64,000 nucleotides of DNA, from assembly GCA_024195265.1 (NCBI GenBank), contig JAJLRJ010000010.1, forward strand, positions 28,599,798 to 28,663,797, in the 5' to 3' direction. Position 1 is the stretch's first letter. Every line of letters starts with the position of its first letter. Under the pieces are notes generated by a model, which ran no database searches, was not told the DNA's origin, and saw nothing but the letters and a program-made list of their open reading frames with translations. The position numbers and the translations under genes were made by a program. The stretch comes from Dendrophyllia cribrosa. Lineage: Eukaryota; Cnidaria; Anthozoa; Scleractinia; Dendrophylliidae. Positions 32,216-43,505 of the stretch are shown here, in pieces.

Positions 32216-34095
32216 TTACCATTGATTTCACTGTTACGCGACCCTTCGAATCAAAACTACTTTGAGCAATTTCAATTTACTCTGCCGTCAATCATACCTA
32301 GTAGGAGGAGTTTGTATACTCCTGATTTGCATCGGGCATATTAAATTAGTGAGCTCCTCTGGTGTTGGACGTTTTATCGGCTTCAAAAGTTTGCATCGAA
32401 AAAAATTCGACGACTAGAGATGGGGAAAACCTCCTTCAACTTCCATGGAATATTTCATTTAGAGACTGGCAAAATTGACTCCGCTGGCGAGCCGAGAAGT
32501 TTAAGCTTTTCCTGTTGTTTTCCGGCAGGTCTTTTCCACGGGTGGCGGGTGACGGGTGACGGGTGGCGGGTGGCGGGTGACGGGTGGCGGGTGGCGGGTG
32601 ACGGGTGACGAGTGACGGATGACGGGTGACGGGTGACGGGTGACGGGTGACGGGTGACGGGAGGCGGGTGATGGGTGACGGGTGGCGGTTGACAAAAAGT
32701 ATAGACAGGAGGTATTCTCTAGGGTATCTGTGATGTCTCTGTGGTGTCATATAGCAAAGATAATGGAAGGGTTGCTGTTTATATAGTGGTAAAAATATTG
32801 GAAGTTAAAAGTAAGATTATAATTTCGCGTTGTAAGATTCCAAGTCTTCCAATACCGGACGTAACAAAAAACCCAGATCCGCGAAAATTAAACTCCCGCG
32901 TAAATTCATGCCACATGGTGATCAAATAAAGAACAAAGAGTGCAAACAAAACTCCCGCTTACGTAATGTATCGAGGGGAGTTCCCCGCGGTGAAAACAGC
33001 TCATTTTCCAGAAGCTGGTTTGAAAGGTCAGTGACACCATTCGTGCTTCGCTATTCAAAACGAAGGAACTGCTTCAGATATTTCGTCCATCGTCAAACTA
33101 GAGAGACCAAGTCATTTTGATGACTACAACCTACGAGGTAAGTTTGCTCATGGACCAGCTTTTTATTGCAAACGTTATGTTTAGTGAACAAGGTTGTAAT
33201 GACACGCTGACACGTGTAAACTTTACTCGTCTTTGCGAAAAAATGAACCCATTTAAGTGCACCTGATTGAGGCGCGCGCAACGTAGGTGTCCAATTACAG
33301 CTATCCAATTACAAAAAGTTGTAATTGGATAGCTGTAATTGGACACCAACGTGACCGCGCGCCAATTACGTAAGAAATAGGCGCGTGGATGACCAATCAC
33401 AATCGAGAATTTTGTTATTGATACGATTATATGAAGAAATAGCTTGCGCAATGACGGAAATACGTAAAACTGATGTCATTATTATTAGCCGAAATGTATT
33501 TCTATATCTATATCAAAAACTTTTAACTTTTAATTGTTTTTTCACCCGCCACCCGCCACCCGCCACCCGCCACCCGCCACCCGCCACCCGCCACCCGTCA
33601 CCCGTCACCCGCCACGCACCACCCGTCACCCGCCACCCGCCACGCGCCACCCGTCACCCGCCACCCGCCACCCGCCACCCGCCACCCGCCACCCCCCACC
33701 CCCCACCCGTGGAAAAGACCTGCCGGTTGTTATCAGTTACGGTCGACCGGTCATGTATCAACGGTAATAATATGCAAATGGAAACTGACAGTATGTATGT
33801 GGAAAACGAATGTAGTAACGACGGAAAATACCAGCGGAGTCGATTTTGCCATTATCTAAATGAAATATTCCATGGAAGTTGAAGGAGGTTTTCCCCATCT
33901 CTAGTCGTCGAATTTTTTTCGATGCAAACTTTTGAAGCCGATAAAACGTCCAACGCCAGAGGAGCTCACTAATTTGATATGCCCGAATACAAACTCCTCC
34001 TTCTAGGTATGATTGACGGCAGAGTAAATTGAAATTGCTCAAAGTAGTTTTGATTCGAAGGGTCGCGTAACAGTGAAATCAGTGGTAAAAGACTA
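32216..34095. mobile_element. Foldback element with 7-bp minisatellites in both arms
   Basis: Arms 32216-32540 and 33716-34095 are inverted copies (for example AAACCTCCTTCAACTTCCAT and its complement). Each continues inwards into a 7-bp tandem array: GGGTGAC/GGGTGGC at 32541-32692 and its complement ACCCGCC/ACCCGTC at 33544-33715. A unique middle (32700-33540) includes a perfect hairpin. Pro/Thr/His-rich ORFs over the arrays are not genes. Confidence 0.88.
33286..33347. repeat. Perfect 28-bp-arm hairpin
   Basis: GGTGTCCAATTACAGCTATC... returns exactly inverted, ending at 33347, with a loop of a few bases. Confidence 0.93.
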
Positions 34096-34169
34096 AAAAA
34101 CATTTTACCACTTAAAACCAAGGAATCGTTATATCGTTCGTTTATACTGCCATATTTTCAGCGAAAGGG

Positions 34170-34421
34170 CGGTGATGTATGTCTATAACGATAAACATGC
34201 ATCTTATCAGCATCTCTTGGAAAGGAGAAGACTACCCTCTATGGAATCTCGAAGAATTCAAGACATGTTATTGACAATACACAATAGTACATCGAACAAA
34301 GTACCACAGGCAATCAGGAATCTCATTAATTTACGCTCATTTAAATACAATCTCAGGCGCCAAGAAGAGTATATCCATGTTAAATAAAGTATGTATGTAT
34401 GTATGTATGTATGTATGTATG
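34170..34421 (+). mobile_element. LINE 3' end with (ATGT)n tail
   Basis: The reading HLLERRRLPSMESRRIQDML followed by a YNLRR-type ending and the stop at 34386 is the C-terminus of a LINE reverse-transcriptase ORF. It is followed by a TATG microsatellite (34389-34421), the usual 3' tail of CR1/L2-type LINEs. It may be the continuation of the fragment at 28330-28450, with the intervening 5.7 kb made of later insertions. Confidence 0.8.
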
Positions 34422-34557
34422 TGTCAACCTCCTATCCGAGTCCTCAGACTCCTTGGTTAGCGGTTGATCACAGTGGTCCTGACGACCACCCACTGACCAA
34501 GGAGCTTACAGACTCTGGGAAAGAATATCGAGTATGGATATGTACTCATTAACTTAC

Positions 34558-34831
34558 CAAAACGTTCTCTAGCTTGAGATCACGATGAACCATAACCTTG
34601 CTGTGAATAAACGCCAAGGCATCCAAAATCTCCTTGCCCCATTGGCAAGTGACGGCCGCCGCGCTCGCCGTCTTCCAAGGAATACAGTTTTCGTTCTCGA
34701 AGATGTAGCTCTTGAGACTTGCATCGCATAACTCAAAGACTAGGGCCAAGGAAATCAGCTCATGGTTATGACAGTTATCAACATCCATAGTCACTCCATA
34801 GAATCTCACAATGTGCTTGTGTCTCAGTTGC
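34558..34831 (-). CDS. Kinase exon with HRD catalytic loop
   Basis: Acceptor CCCCCAG before 34831 and donor TTG|GTAAGT after 34558. The exon reads QLRHKHIVRFYGVTM (strand beta-4/5), LALVFELCDASLKSYI (hinge) and VMVHRDLKLENVL (catalytic loop with Asp, Lys and Asn intact). It completes the Met codon split after the preceding exon and ends in phase 0, matching the C-lobe exon. The frame is intact. Confidence 0.85.
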
Positions 34832-35150
34832 CTGGGGGTAAAAGCAATATTTTTCATTTTGCACATAGCGTATTTTCTCGATTAGTTCTCTCTTAAAATC
34901 AAAAGATCTGCCATAACCATCAACCTAGTCTCTCCAATGAAAGAAGTTGCAAATACAGTGCAACTTCCTCAACGGAAAACGTATAGTACGAATCAGCCTG
35001 TTGAATCATTCTGATGATGTTATTTACTCTAGTTACTAACATAAACTACGAAATTTAATTTTCCAATCAAATTATTTTGTTGTTTGGCAACACATTTAGC
35101 TTTTGTCACTTATATCTCATTGCCATACAGCCGAGTGTTGCCGTAAAGTA
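34832..35150. other. Intron DNA without recognised gene
   Basis: AT-rich; nothing recognisable. Confidence 0.35.
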
Positions 35151-35189
35151 ATACAGATTCTGATACCGGTTGGGGAAGTTGGTGGCGTT

Positions 35190-35500
35190 GGTCACATTAC
35201 TGCGCCTTTCAATAACGTGGAATTTGAAATCCAAATTTCCACCAACGGTGGCGTTTTACACTGCCGTCAATCATCTTAGCTTACCTCTCAGGAAACAGAT
35301 CGACACTTTAATGAGTTCAAAAGGTCACGTCCGTGCATTATGATTGGTAGATTTCGATTCATTTTGTTTGTTTCTTTTTTACATGGTCCTTTGGCTTTCG
35401 TATTAATTATGATTGACGGCAGCGAATAACGCAACCGTTGGTGGAGATTTGAATTTCAAATTCCGCATGTATTTGAAAGGCGCAGTAACGTGGTGGTCTG
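35190..35500. mobile_element. Foldback MITE
   Basis: TTACTGCGCCTTTCAA (about 35200) and ACACTGCCGTCAATCAT (about 35258-35274) return inverted at about 35409-35494. The arms are about 80 bp with moderate divergence. The flanking intron DNA to 36291 shows no gene. Confidence 0.75.
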
Positions 35501-36291
35501 ATTTTTCACACAAGGAAATGACTAGGTTTTCTTTCGTCCGAAGTTGCTACAAAACGTTGCCATAATAAAAAGGTGTTCCACTGGCTAACGGGGTGATTGC
35601 ATAGGTGGAAAATTCTTGGACTTTTGTTAGAACTAAACTGCTGATTGTGCAGCAGAAAAATTATTGAATACAAGTCAGTTTCTTCTGCTACCCATCCACC
35701 TCCGCGTTCCCTGTTAGGAACACTTTCTTAAAGGGGTTCCCGACACCTTCTTTCTTCTCGTTCCACTCACGCCGGGCCCGCGCCATACGTTACTTCAGAA
35801 TCACATCTGATGTGCTTCTGAGTTACCTCGCAAATTCGATGTTGCCTTTCTTTTCCTTCACATCCATCCACGCTTATGCTAAAATCTCGATTAGTCAGAA
35901 CGGTATTGTTAATAGTTTCCTAACAGCTGCGGTAGGAAGATTGTTTTTCTTTGTAATGACAATGACGGTGACACTGACTTCAAGCACCATTTTTGAATCC
36001 CTTCCCAAAAACGGCCAGCGTCGTGAATCCTAAATTCCGGATTCTGAGTACGGATTCATTGAATTTATAATTTGTTTTTGGATGTTAGTAAAGGAAAGCA
36101 TTATCTGTTTTTGGTTTCACGAATCTGGATTCAGATTTTCCCGAAAAAATTGCTTGTACCCTTCCAGGAAGCCGATAACAATTTGCTTATTATCGTGAAT
36201 GAATTACGTTATCAATGGTTGATTAAGATTCGTTTTGATCCTAGTCTGTACAAACGTCCGGCTTATTAATTTCTACCTCATGCACACTTAC

Positions 36292-37476
36292 ATCAACATG
36301 GCTGCTTCCCGAAGAAATAAAGAAACATTAGATGGATGCTGAGTTTCGCTTAGCATTTGGACAGCTACGTCTTTGCTTCCATGTCCTACAGGGCTACACT
36401 TTCCTTTGTAGACTGTGCCATAACTGCCTTTTTTGAGTATTTCTTCGGTGCATTGAAGTCTCCTTTTATCGATTTGGCAAGACGGGTTCATCAATTGTAT
36501 TCCATACTGGATGGCATCAAACATTAGCTTTTCATTCATGTCCTGAACTTTTTTGCACAGAGCATCAAGTGTCTCCACAGTTTTATTTCCCATTGTTTCA
36601 TCTAGACTTCTGGTGAGATCCTCACATTTCTTCTCATATTTGTCAATCAGCTCCAGATGGCATCTCCTTGCACTAGAAATGCGATCCTTCTCTTCGGTGA
36701 ATTCTTGCAGAACACGATTGACAACTTCGTGCTCGATGAATGCCTGAAGAAACTTCGTGGATCATTCTTTTAGATCGAGGCAAGCATCGGCCTTTAGTTG
36801 CTGATCTTTCAGGTGCTTCCCAACAGCTATAACCGCACCCACTGGCGCAGAGAGAACTCCTGCCGCCAGACCAATAGGGAACAAAATTGGCATAAAAATA
36901 GCACTGGTGAAAACCAGGAATTTCTTTACTTCTGGATCCAAGAGAAGGCGCGATTTATCAGAACTAACGTCAAAAGGCATGATCTCATCCATCGATTCAC
37001 CAGCAAGAACTCGATTAATATCACCACTTTCTTTCTCAAAGTTACAGACGCCTCGAACGAAACGCTCCTCGAGGTCTGCGTGGGCTGTCGCAAATGATTG
37101 TTCTTTGTTCTCAAATTTCTGAAGAAACGATTCCAAACGTTGTTCGATACATGCGTTGTAAATTTCTTTCAATTTGACGCTATCCATTCTTTGAATATCG
37201 TCCATCCCTGGCAGATCCTTTTCTGTCCACGTGCAAAACGCGTATCTTATCTCATCCGATTGCAAGTAGGACTTTACGCGCTCAGAAATGCGTGTCTCGT
37301 GATTGGACAGTACTTCGTTAGTGTCCAAGATGAAGGTATTTTCTTTGAATCTCTTTAGCTTGACTTCTTCAACTTCTTTTCGGGCCTTGAGTAGCTCTTC
37401 TTTTCGGCTTCGTTTCGCAATTCTCAATTCGCTTTTCACCTGATACGACAAGTTGGTGAGAAGGCCACTAATCCAC
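36292..37476 (-). CDS. Large exon: coiled coil, hydrophobic segment and kinase N-lobe (with stop)
   Basis: Acceptor TTTTAACAG before 37476 and donor AT|GTAAGT after 36292; 394 codons. It begins WISGLLTNLSYQVKSELRIA, then long charged helices, then a Gly/Ala-rich hydrophobic stretch (FLVFTSAIFMPILFPIGLAA and following) that may insert in or touch a membrane. The kinase start is KKGSYGTVYKGK. An in-frame TGA at 36762-36764 interrupts it about two thirds of the way, between the hydrophobic part and the kinase; downstream codons stay in the same frame, so a one-base change is enough to explain it. The expected VAVK lysine codon is CAA (Gln) at 36357-36359. LINE DNA lies immediately upstream in the intron. 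Confidence 0.8.
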
Positions 37477-38958
37477 CTGTTAAAATAATAAAACCGAACA
37501 AAATACTTTAATTTGAATGATTTATAAATGCTCGTTCTTTTTATTAGTGGCAGCATGTTTCTCATGCGCTTTAATACTGCTACTTGTTGCGACACCTTCC
37601 TGCAGACCTTAGCAGTTTGTTTTTCAAATTTCAATTTGTTTTCGACGGTAACTCCTAGTAACTCGAATTCCTCACTGTTCGGTATGACTATGTTCTTACA
37701 ACGAAATTCTATTTTTCCCTGTGTTTTACCCATGACCATTGCCTGATACTTAGAGTGATTCTTTTTCATTCCATTTTCTTCATACCATTTATCAACTTTT
37801 GATAAATCCTTGTTAATACTCTCTTGAACTTTGGCAGGAACTTTATCTACATATAATATTTTTATGTCATCCGCCTAGGCTGACAAGGAGCTCTGTTTAA
37901 TAACAGACAAGATCATTCATAAATATATTAAATAAGACAGGGCCCAGTATGGACCTTTGAGGAATTCCAGTTGTAATATCTTGCCAGATAGAAAAGTTGT
38001 TTCCGAGCTTGACTCGTTGGCGTCGATTAGAAAGATAGTCTTTAATGAGTTTAGTCAGTCTCATACTGCCTTAGTTTCTCTACTATTAGCTCATGCGGTA
38101 GCGTATCGAATGCTTTGGACAAGTCCATAGAGACGAGTCCTATGATTTTATGATTATCTAGTTCTTTCTTCCACTGCTCAGTTAGGCTGAGCAGGGTGGC
38201 GTCACATTCATGGTGCTTCCTGTAGGCGAATAAGTACTTATAGAAAATGCTCTCAAAATGAGGGCTAACCCTGTCGTGTATTAGTCTCTCAAACACCTTT
38301 GAGAGGGAAGGCAGGATGGTGAGTGGTCTGTAGTTGGTCTTATTTAGGCCGCAATCCTTCTTTTAGACAGGTATAACTTCGAGTTTCCATTGCTGTGGTA
38401 TTTTAGCAGTGTCTAACACGTAGTTAAGTAACATGTTTAAAAGGTAACAAAGTACTTCCGCAGATTGTTTTACTATACGCGCAGGAATGAGGTCGCATCC
38501 ATTCGCCTTGTTTGGTTTAACACTGTGAAGAATGTCTTTCACTTCCTTTGGATTTGTTTTCCGAAGAGACAAACTTGGTGTATTAGCGGCATAATCAGCG
38601 ATCTGGGGTGCGTTTCGACTGAGCAGGTTCGGCGCATACGACACTTGTGAAGAACTTATTCAAAGTCTCCGCCACCTCCTGCTGGTCTCTAATGATTTTG
38701 CCATTGTCCTTAAGAACAATGCGCCCGTGGTTCTTGTTTTTCCGCGAATTAATATAAGGCTTTATTGCATTCCAGAACTTTCTTTGATCACTGCTGCTGT
38801 TATCACAGAGCCTTCTAAAATGCACTTGTACAGCTTTTCTTCTCATACTTGTCACCTTATTTCCCATTAGCCGATAATTTTCCCAGTCTGTCATGTTTCT
38901 TGTTTTGTAGAAGGTTTTCATTAGGCGATCCCGCGCTCTAATTCCATTTCTTGTTTTT
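37477..38958 (-). mobile_element. LINE reverse transcriptase fragment
   Basis: Minus-strand reading frames give, in order, a pre-RT region (NKFFTSV), a KANGCDLIPARIVK fingers motif, YRKHHECDATLLSLT and VSMDLSKAFDTLPHELI (RT motif A). They then give ADDIK (motif C) and LLGVTVENKLKFEKQ. The frame has several shifts, and the Tyr of the YADD motif is replaced by a stop (TAG at 37875-37877). The thumb and C-terminus are missing, so the copy is cut at its 3' side, just before the kinase gene's acceptor. It is dead. Confidence 0.85.
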
Positions 38959-39434
38959 AGTGGTTATAAGGTTAGATCCGGTCGGTAAACGTCTATGGTA
39001 CGTTTTTATAGGGGCATTTTATTGAGCAACATCTGAATTCTGAAATTACTTTTCTTTTTCGTCGCTTTAAACTTTCATCGCGCTACCAAACAATACTTTG
39101 GACACTTTATATTTACAGAGTGAGTCTCATCCGAAATGAAAAGGCAGATCTTTTGTAATGATTACATAACCCCCGATTTAGAAGCCATTTTATGCGTTTG
39201 ACGGATAGGAAAACGCAATCCTAATCTGGTATCCTGTGGCTGGTGTTGATATTCCTGTGCCTTGCAGCCAGGAAATTTTGAGAATTTTCGGTCGTGCTCT
39301 GCCATTTGGTATCCCCTCTAGCTTTTTGCAGGGGCACGTCTCAGGCGAAAACTGGTACCTTAACTCCTCTTTTCATTTTCGCGTACAATGTCACTCTTCA
39401 GTCGTGTAAAGAACTTGGAGAAGGACACTTTACG
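38959..39434. other. Intron DNA without recognised gene
   Basis: Nothing recognisable. Confidence 0.35.
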
Positions 39435-39438
39435 TTAA

Positions 39439-39742
39439 GGGGGCACTGTCACGCAGATTTTGCTGTGTTTTGGTCAAAATACTTTAAGAACAAACCATAA
39501 TAAGTTTTTTTTGCGATTTTTCCACGACTTCAGGGAGGAACTTGAAAAAATTGGCCAATTTTTTCAAGTTGCAATTCATTCCCATCCTGACCATATCCGC
39601 AGCCAAAGATAACGAATACTAGTTTATGTGCACTGATAGATATTTGTTAACAAAAATTGGACCATTATTTTAAGGTTTCCATTGAAACAAATATGTTTTT
39701 TGGCTTTTCAAAGTGATACTAAAAATAGGTGACAGTGTCCCT
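39439..39742. mobile_element. TTAA-flanked MITE (GGGGGCACTGTCAC ends)
   Basis: The left end GGGGGCACTGTCAC and right end GTGACAGTGTCCCT are imperfect inverted repeats flanked by TTAA at 39435-39438 and 39743-39746. There is no coding sequence. Confidence 0.85.
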
Positions 39743-40208
39743 TTAAGCACATAAAAGCAACTTTAAGGGACCGGAGTGAACATGGTAGAAACTGAAAAAA
39801 TATATTTATTGATCCACCACTGAGATTTACCAAACGCTTTTTCTTCTACCTTTTTTGAAAGGAAAAGAAGTATTTTGACAGTCCAACATCAAGAAATAGG
39901 TAAGGAATCATTTAAACTATCATTTTTGTGAAACTATGGAACACAGGTTTTGTAACTTCGACGCTTTCTTGCAGAGACTTCTATGAATACGCCAAGCCAA
40001 CTGTTTACGTGAATGCTTAAATGATTGCTCCAATGATTTGTGAGCTTAGTTCGAGTTATGGTACATGTCCAATTATTTATCTTGATCAAAAATTGTTGAA
40101 AATAGTAAATTTTAGCTAAAGGTGTAAATTCATCTTCAATTTCATGGGAAAAGACTTTCACTGTTTACAAAAAGTGTCCAATATTTTCTGTGCGCCTTTG
40201 TTTAGAAA

Positions 40209-40314
40209 CTACCCTGAGTGCCAGAGGTTTTCTCGCGGCACGCTTTCGTGAGAATTGTCGGCCCGACGGGCGGAAACAAACGGCGAAGCCGCGAGAGTAA
40301 ACCTCTGGCAAAGA
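40209..40314. mobile_element. Short inverted-repeat element (GCCAGAGGTTT ends)
   Basis: GCCAGAGGTTTTCTCGCGGC and the complement GCCGCGAGAGTAAACCTCTG face each other across about 60 bp of GC-rich sequence. Flanks 39747-40208 and 40315-40840 show no gene. Confidence 0.75.
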
Positions 40315-40843
40315 GCCCTTGATTTACCGTGCTGGATGAACCTCGACCTTTTCTATGTCTTACTGAGATCACATGTACAATTACATACTAGCTGTCACTA
40401 GCTGTCAAATGCTGTTTGTAATACATGTACGCGGTCTTGGTAGATGGCTTTCGCAGGAATCAAAACAACTCCCATGAAAAAAGTTCCGCCTTCGAATTCG
40501 ACGTCCTTGTGCAGAATATGTGGATCAGGAGTTCACGTGAATAAGGGTTTTTTCTAGTAGTAGGGGGTAAATTGGAAAAGAAAAATATTTTATCGAAAAT
40601 CACCGAACTTTTCGGGCTTGAAGACGACAACCTATCGGTCGGATCGGACAGCACATTTTGTCCAAGAAATGTTTTAGAAGAATCGAGCGATATGAAGCTA
40701 CCTTCAAAGAGTTAACCTCATTGACAGAAACATATCGAAACAATTTAGCTCGCTGGAAGAACGATGCCAATAGTCAGAAGACGAAGCGATGTAATAGCTC
40801 TCCGGGAGAAGATCGCTCAATGTAAAAAAGTAGTAGTATAAAA

Positions 40844-40878
40844 ATAGACAGGCTAAACACGACTCCCACTCGTCGCAA
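40844..40878. repeat. Dispersed repeat shared with 59351-59383
   Basis: ATAGACAGGCTAAACACGAC followed by TCCCACTCG occurs here and, with one or two changes, at 59353. DNA from 40879 to 41680 shows no gene. Confidence 0.7.
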
Positions 40879-41688
40879 AAAAAAAGTATTTAAAAAGCCT
40901 AAAGTATAAAGCTTTCTCAGTAGGACTTTAGAGAGAATTGAATAGCGCTGCGACTATAACTAAAAATAGCAAGACTTCTTTCGTGACTCAGACAAACTTT
41001 GCAGTCAGCTCAAAGGCTTTGCTGATGAGCGCGATGTGTTTTAGACAGGAAAAATAGATGAAATCAGCATTAAACGTGATCCAAACTTTTCATGAGCTGC
41101 AAATATAATAAATAGGAGGCAATGCAACTTTAGAGAGTGTAAAACTGATTCATTGTATCCAGATAATGACGATAACGGCGATAATGGCTTAAAAATTTGA
41201 TCTGCGAAGAGGCTGTGAAATCCGAACGTTGTCGGATTTCCAATCTAACTCTTACTCTCGTGCGATAACAAAAACTTATGACTTATTATTCATATTTGTA
41301 ATTTCTTACCTTACATATTTATTCGATCGTGGCGCAGCACACGAGTTGTTAATCCGGCTCTGAGTTGTCTTTTTTTTTTTTTTTCGTGTTACATTAGCGC
41401 ATGCAAATTTATGCACGCATATTTTAGTTTATGTCGACTACTATATGGCTTTCAGCCATGAAATACATACCGCAAAACTCTCCGTGTGTTGACTGGAGAA
41501 GCAAAACTACAGCGAACAAATTGCGAGTTTTCAAGACAATGCAAGGCGTCCATGGATGGATAGGACCGTTTGATATTGTGTTCGCTGCTTATTCCTGTGG
41601 AATTTTTGTCCCCGCAAGTTTGGTGTTTTATACAATTAGCAATTTGCTAACCGATCGAGCTTTGAAGTGTCGGCTACTGAATGTAGTG

Positions 41689-42128
41689 AATGGCCGTTTT
41701 TATGCTAGAGACGTTAATATCGTCTGAGACGTTAAAGTCGTCTGAGACGACTTTAACGTCTCAGTATAAAAACGGAAAATAAGATTTAACGTCTAACGAC
41801 TTTAACGTCTTATTTTAAGTGCGTCGTTCAGACGTACTTAACAGACGACTTTAACGTCTGAGACGTTAAATACGTCTAGTATAAAAACGAGACGGCCTTA
41901 ACTGGGAAGAATTTAGCCCTATTTGTATATTCGTGCTCTTAAAATTTATTTGGCGACGAGTTTAGTCGTGTCCAGTCACTTCCGAGAATAGCTTTTTTAA
42001 GAAAATCTTGTGTTTTCTCTGTTTGGCCGTCAACTTTAATGCGTCCCGTTTTTATTCCAGACGCATTTAACGTCTGAGACGTTAAATACGTCTAGACGAC
42101 TTTAACGTCTCTAGCATAAAAACGGCCA
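41689..42128. mobile_element. 440-bp foldback MITE with 8-bp target duplication
   Basis: ATGTAGTG precedes (41681-41688) and follows (42129-42136) the element. The ends GGCCGTTTTTATGCTAGAGA and the complement are inverted. Inside, AGACGTTAAA and GACTTTAACGTCT words recur in both orientations, making many small palindromes. An 8-bp duplication suggests hAT-type mobilisation. Confidence 0.88.
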
Positions 42129-42479
42129 ATGTAGTGGTCTTAATTTTGAACCCGTGAATACGCGAAAGCGTAATGAACGGGTTATCGGAAAAGGTGGCTA
42201 ATTTAAATTCACTCACTTACTCGCTCCTTCCATCAGCTGTAAACTTAGTGAGTAATGCTTTGTTACGAATGCGTTTCGTAACAAGACCAACGTGAATCCA
42301 GCGATAACAATAATTAATTTGATGTAAACGAATATAAACAACAATAAGCTTAAAGATGCTTCGCATTTGGAGTCTTTGGTGCAACATTAAAATCGATCTA
42401 AAAGGATTTTTCAACCGAAACACGCGTTTTGATGCGTATCTACCTTGAAATAATTAAATTTAGTCGTAATTAAGTTGAG

Positions 42480-42560
42480 TTCCTCGATAGTGTAGTCGAA
42501 TGAGGTTGTAGCTTAGTGTTAGTAAGGCCCGAGTTCAAGTCACGCTCGGGTTCTTTCTTT
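42480..42560 (+). repeat. Possible tRNA-like SINE remnant
   Basis: TAGTGTAGTCGAATGAGG resembles an A box and GAGTTCAAGTCAC a B box about 30 bp on, followed by a CTCGGG closing word and a T-rich tail. It does not fold as a proper tRNA. Weak call. Confidence 0.35.
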
Positions 42561-43156
42561 TTCTTTTTTGTTTTCTTTCTTCGGACTGGACATTATGAAA
42601 GTGATTCAACGTTTTTTTTTTTTTTTTAAATATCGAACCGTGTCTGTGAAAACATAAACTTGCCGCAATATTGCGTTACGCGTTAGCATTTCTTCTTCGC
42701 GGGTTGGCTCTTAGGACAGTGACCTTTTGATTACATATAATTTTAAGCTTAAGTTTCCCCGTAAAAGCACTCAAAACACTTGGGAATCAATGCTGCAATG
42801 AGTTAAAGGCGTCACGAGTTCAAGCTGTGTACAGCTTCTTGTTATATTTAAATTTATATTTATTCTTTTTAATATTGTAACTTAGCATAATGTCATTTTT
42901 TTTTCTTGAAATAAATAAAGATTATTCTCACAGGTGTTCATTGTCCTTGAAACAACAAATTTTCTACTTTTAGTCTGGTCCCGTCCCGAGACCTTAGACT
43001 TCAAGGACCTTTCTCAAAATGGTGGCCGTTCCAAGAAATGCAAAGCCCCATACAACATTTTTATAGAGCATGGAATAGTTTGTTTGTCTGAGTCACAACG
43101 GGGATCAATATTCTGTGACGTCATTAGTGCGCAGCGCTATTAAAAAACATGTCTCA
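42561..43156. other. Intron DNA without recognised gene
   Basis: T-rich and AT-rich; an AATAAATAAAG polyadenylation-like word at about 42910 has no gene in front of it. Confidence 0.35.
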
Positions 43157-43505
43157 GGCTCCGTCCACACTAATGCGTTTTTGAAAACCTCCGTTTTTGG
43201 TTTCCCGAAAACGGATAAAAAGATCTGCGTTCACACTAGCGTTTTCACATCGTCTTTGACCGTCCACACTAGGGGCTGAAAAACGATGATCCAAAGATGC
43301 GTTTTCATCGCCAGGCTCTGCTCGGACGTTTTTCTGTTCAATACGCATGCTCCAATAGCGTCAGTGATGAGTTGTGACGTAAGCGTTTTTGAAAAGCTCC
43401 GTATGTAAACATCTCCGTTTTTGATCGTTTTAGTGTGGACGATCGGTAAAAATGGATAAAAGTGTATGCGTTTTCAAACGAAAACGCATTAGTGTGGACG
43501 GGGCC
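43157..43505. mobile_element. MITE with CCGTCCACACTAATGCG ends
   Basis: GGCTCCGTCCACACTAATGC and the complement GCATTAGTGTGGACGGGGCC are inverted terminal repeats. TCCGTTTTTG and GTTTTCA words recur inside. This end sequence type is widespread in invertebrate genomes as hAT-like MITEs. I cannot see a clean target duplication. Confidence 0.85.

Noticed and set aside
32436..32750. Pro/Thr/His-rich ORFs here and at 33385-33882
   Set aside because: They translate 7-bp tandem arrays in the arms of a foldback element.
36762..37769. Single 335-codon ORF
   Set aside because: It fuses LINE DNA (37477-37769) to a kinase-gene exon across a splice acceptor; the parts are separate features.
42480..42560. 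Functional tRNA gene
   Set aside because: A/B-box-like words are present but acceptor and T stems do not pair; kept only as a weak SINE remnant.
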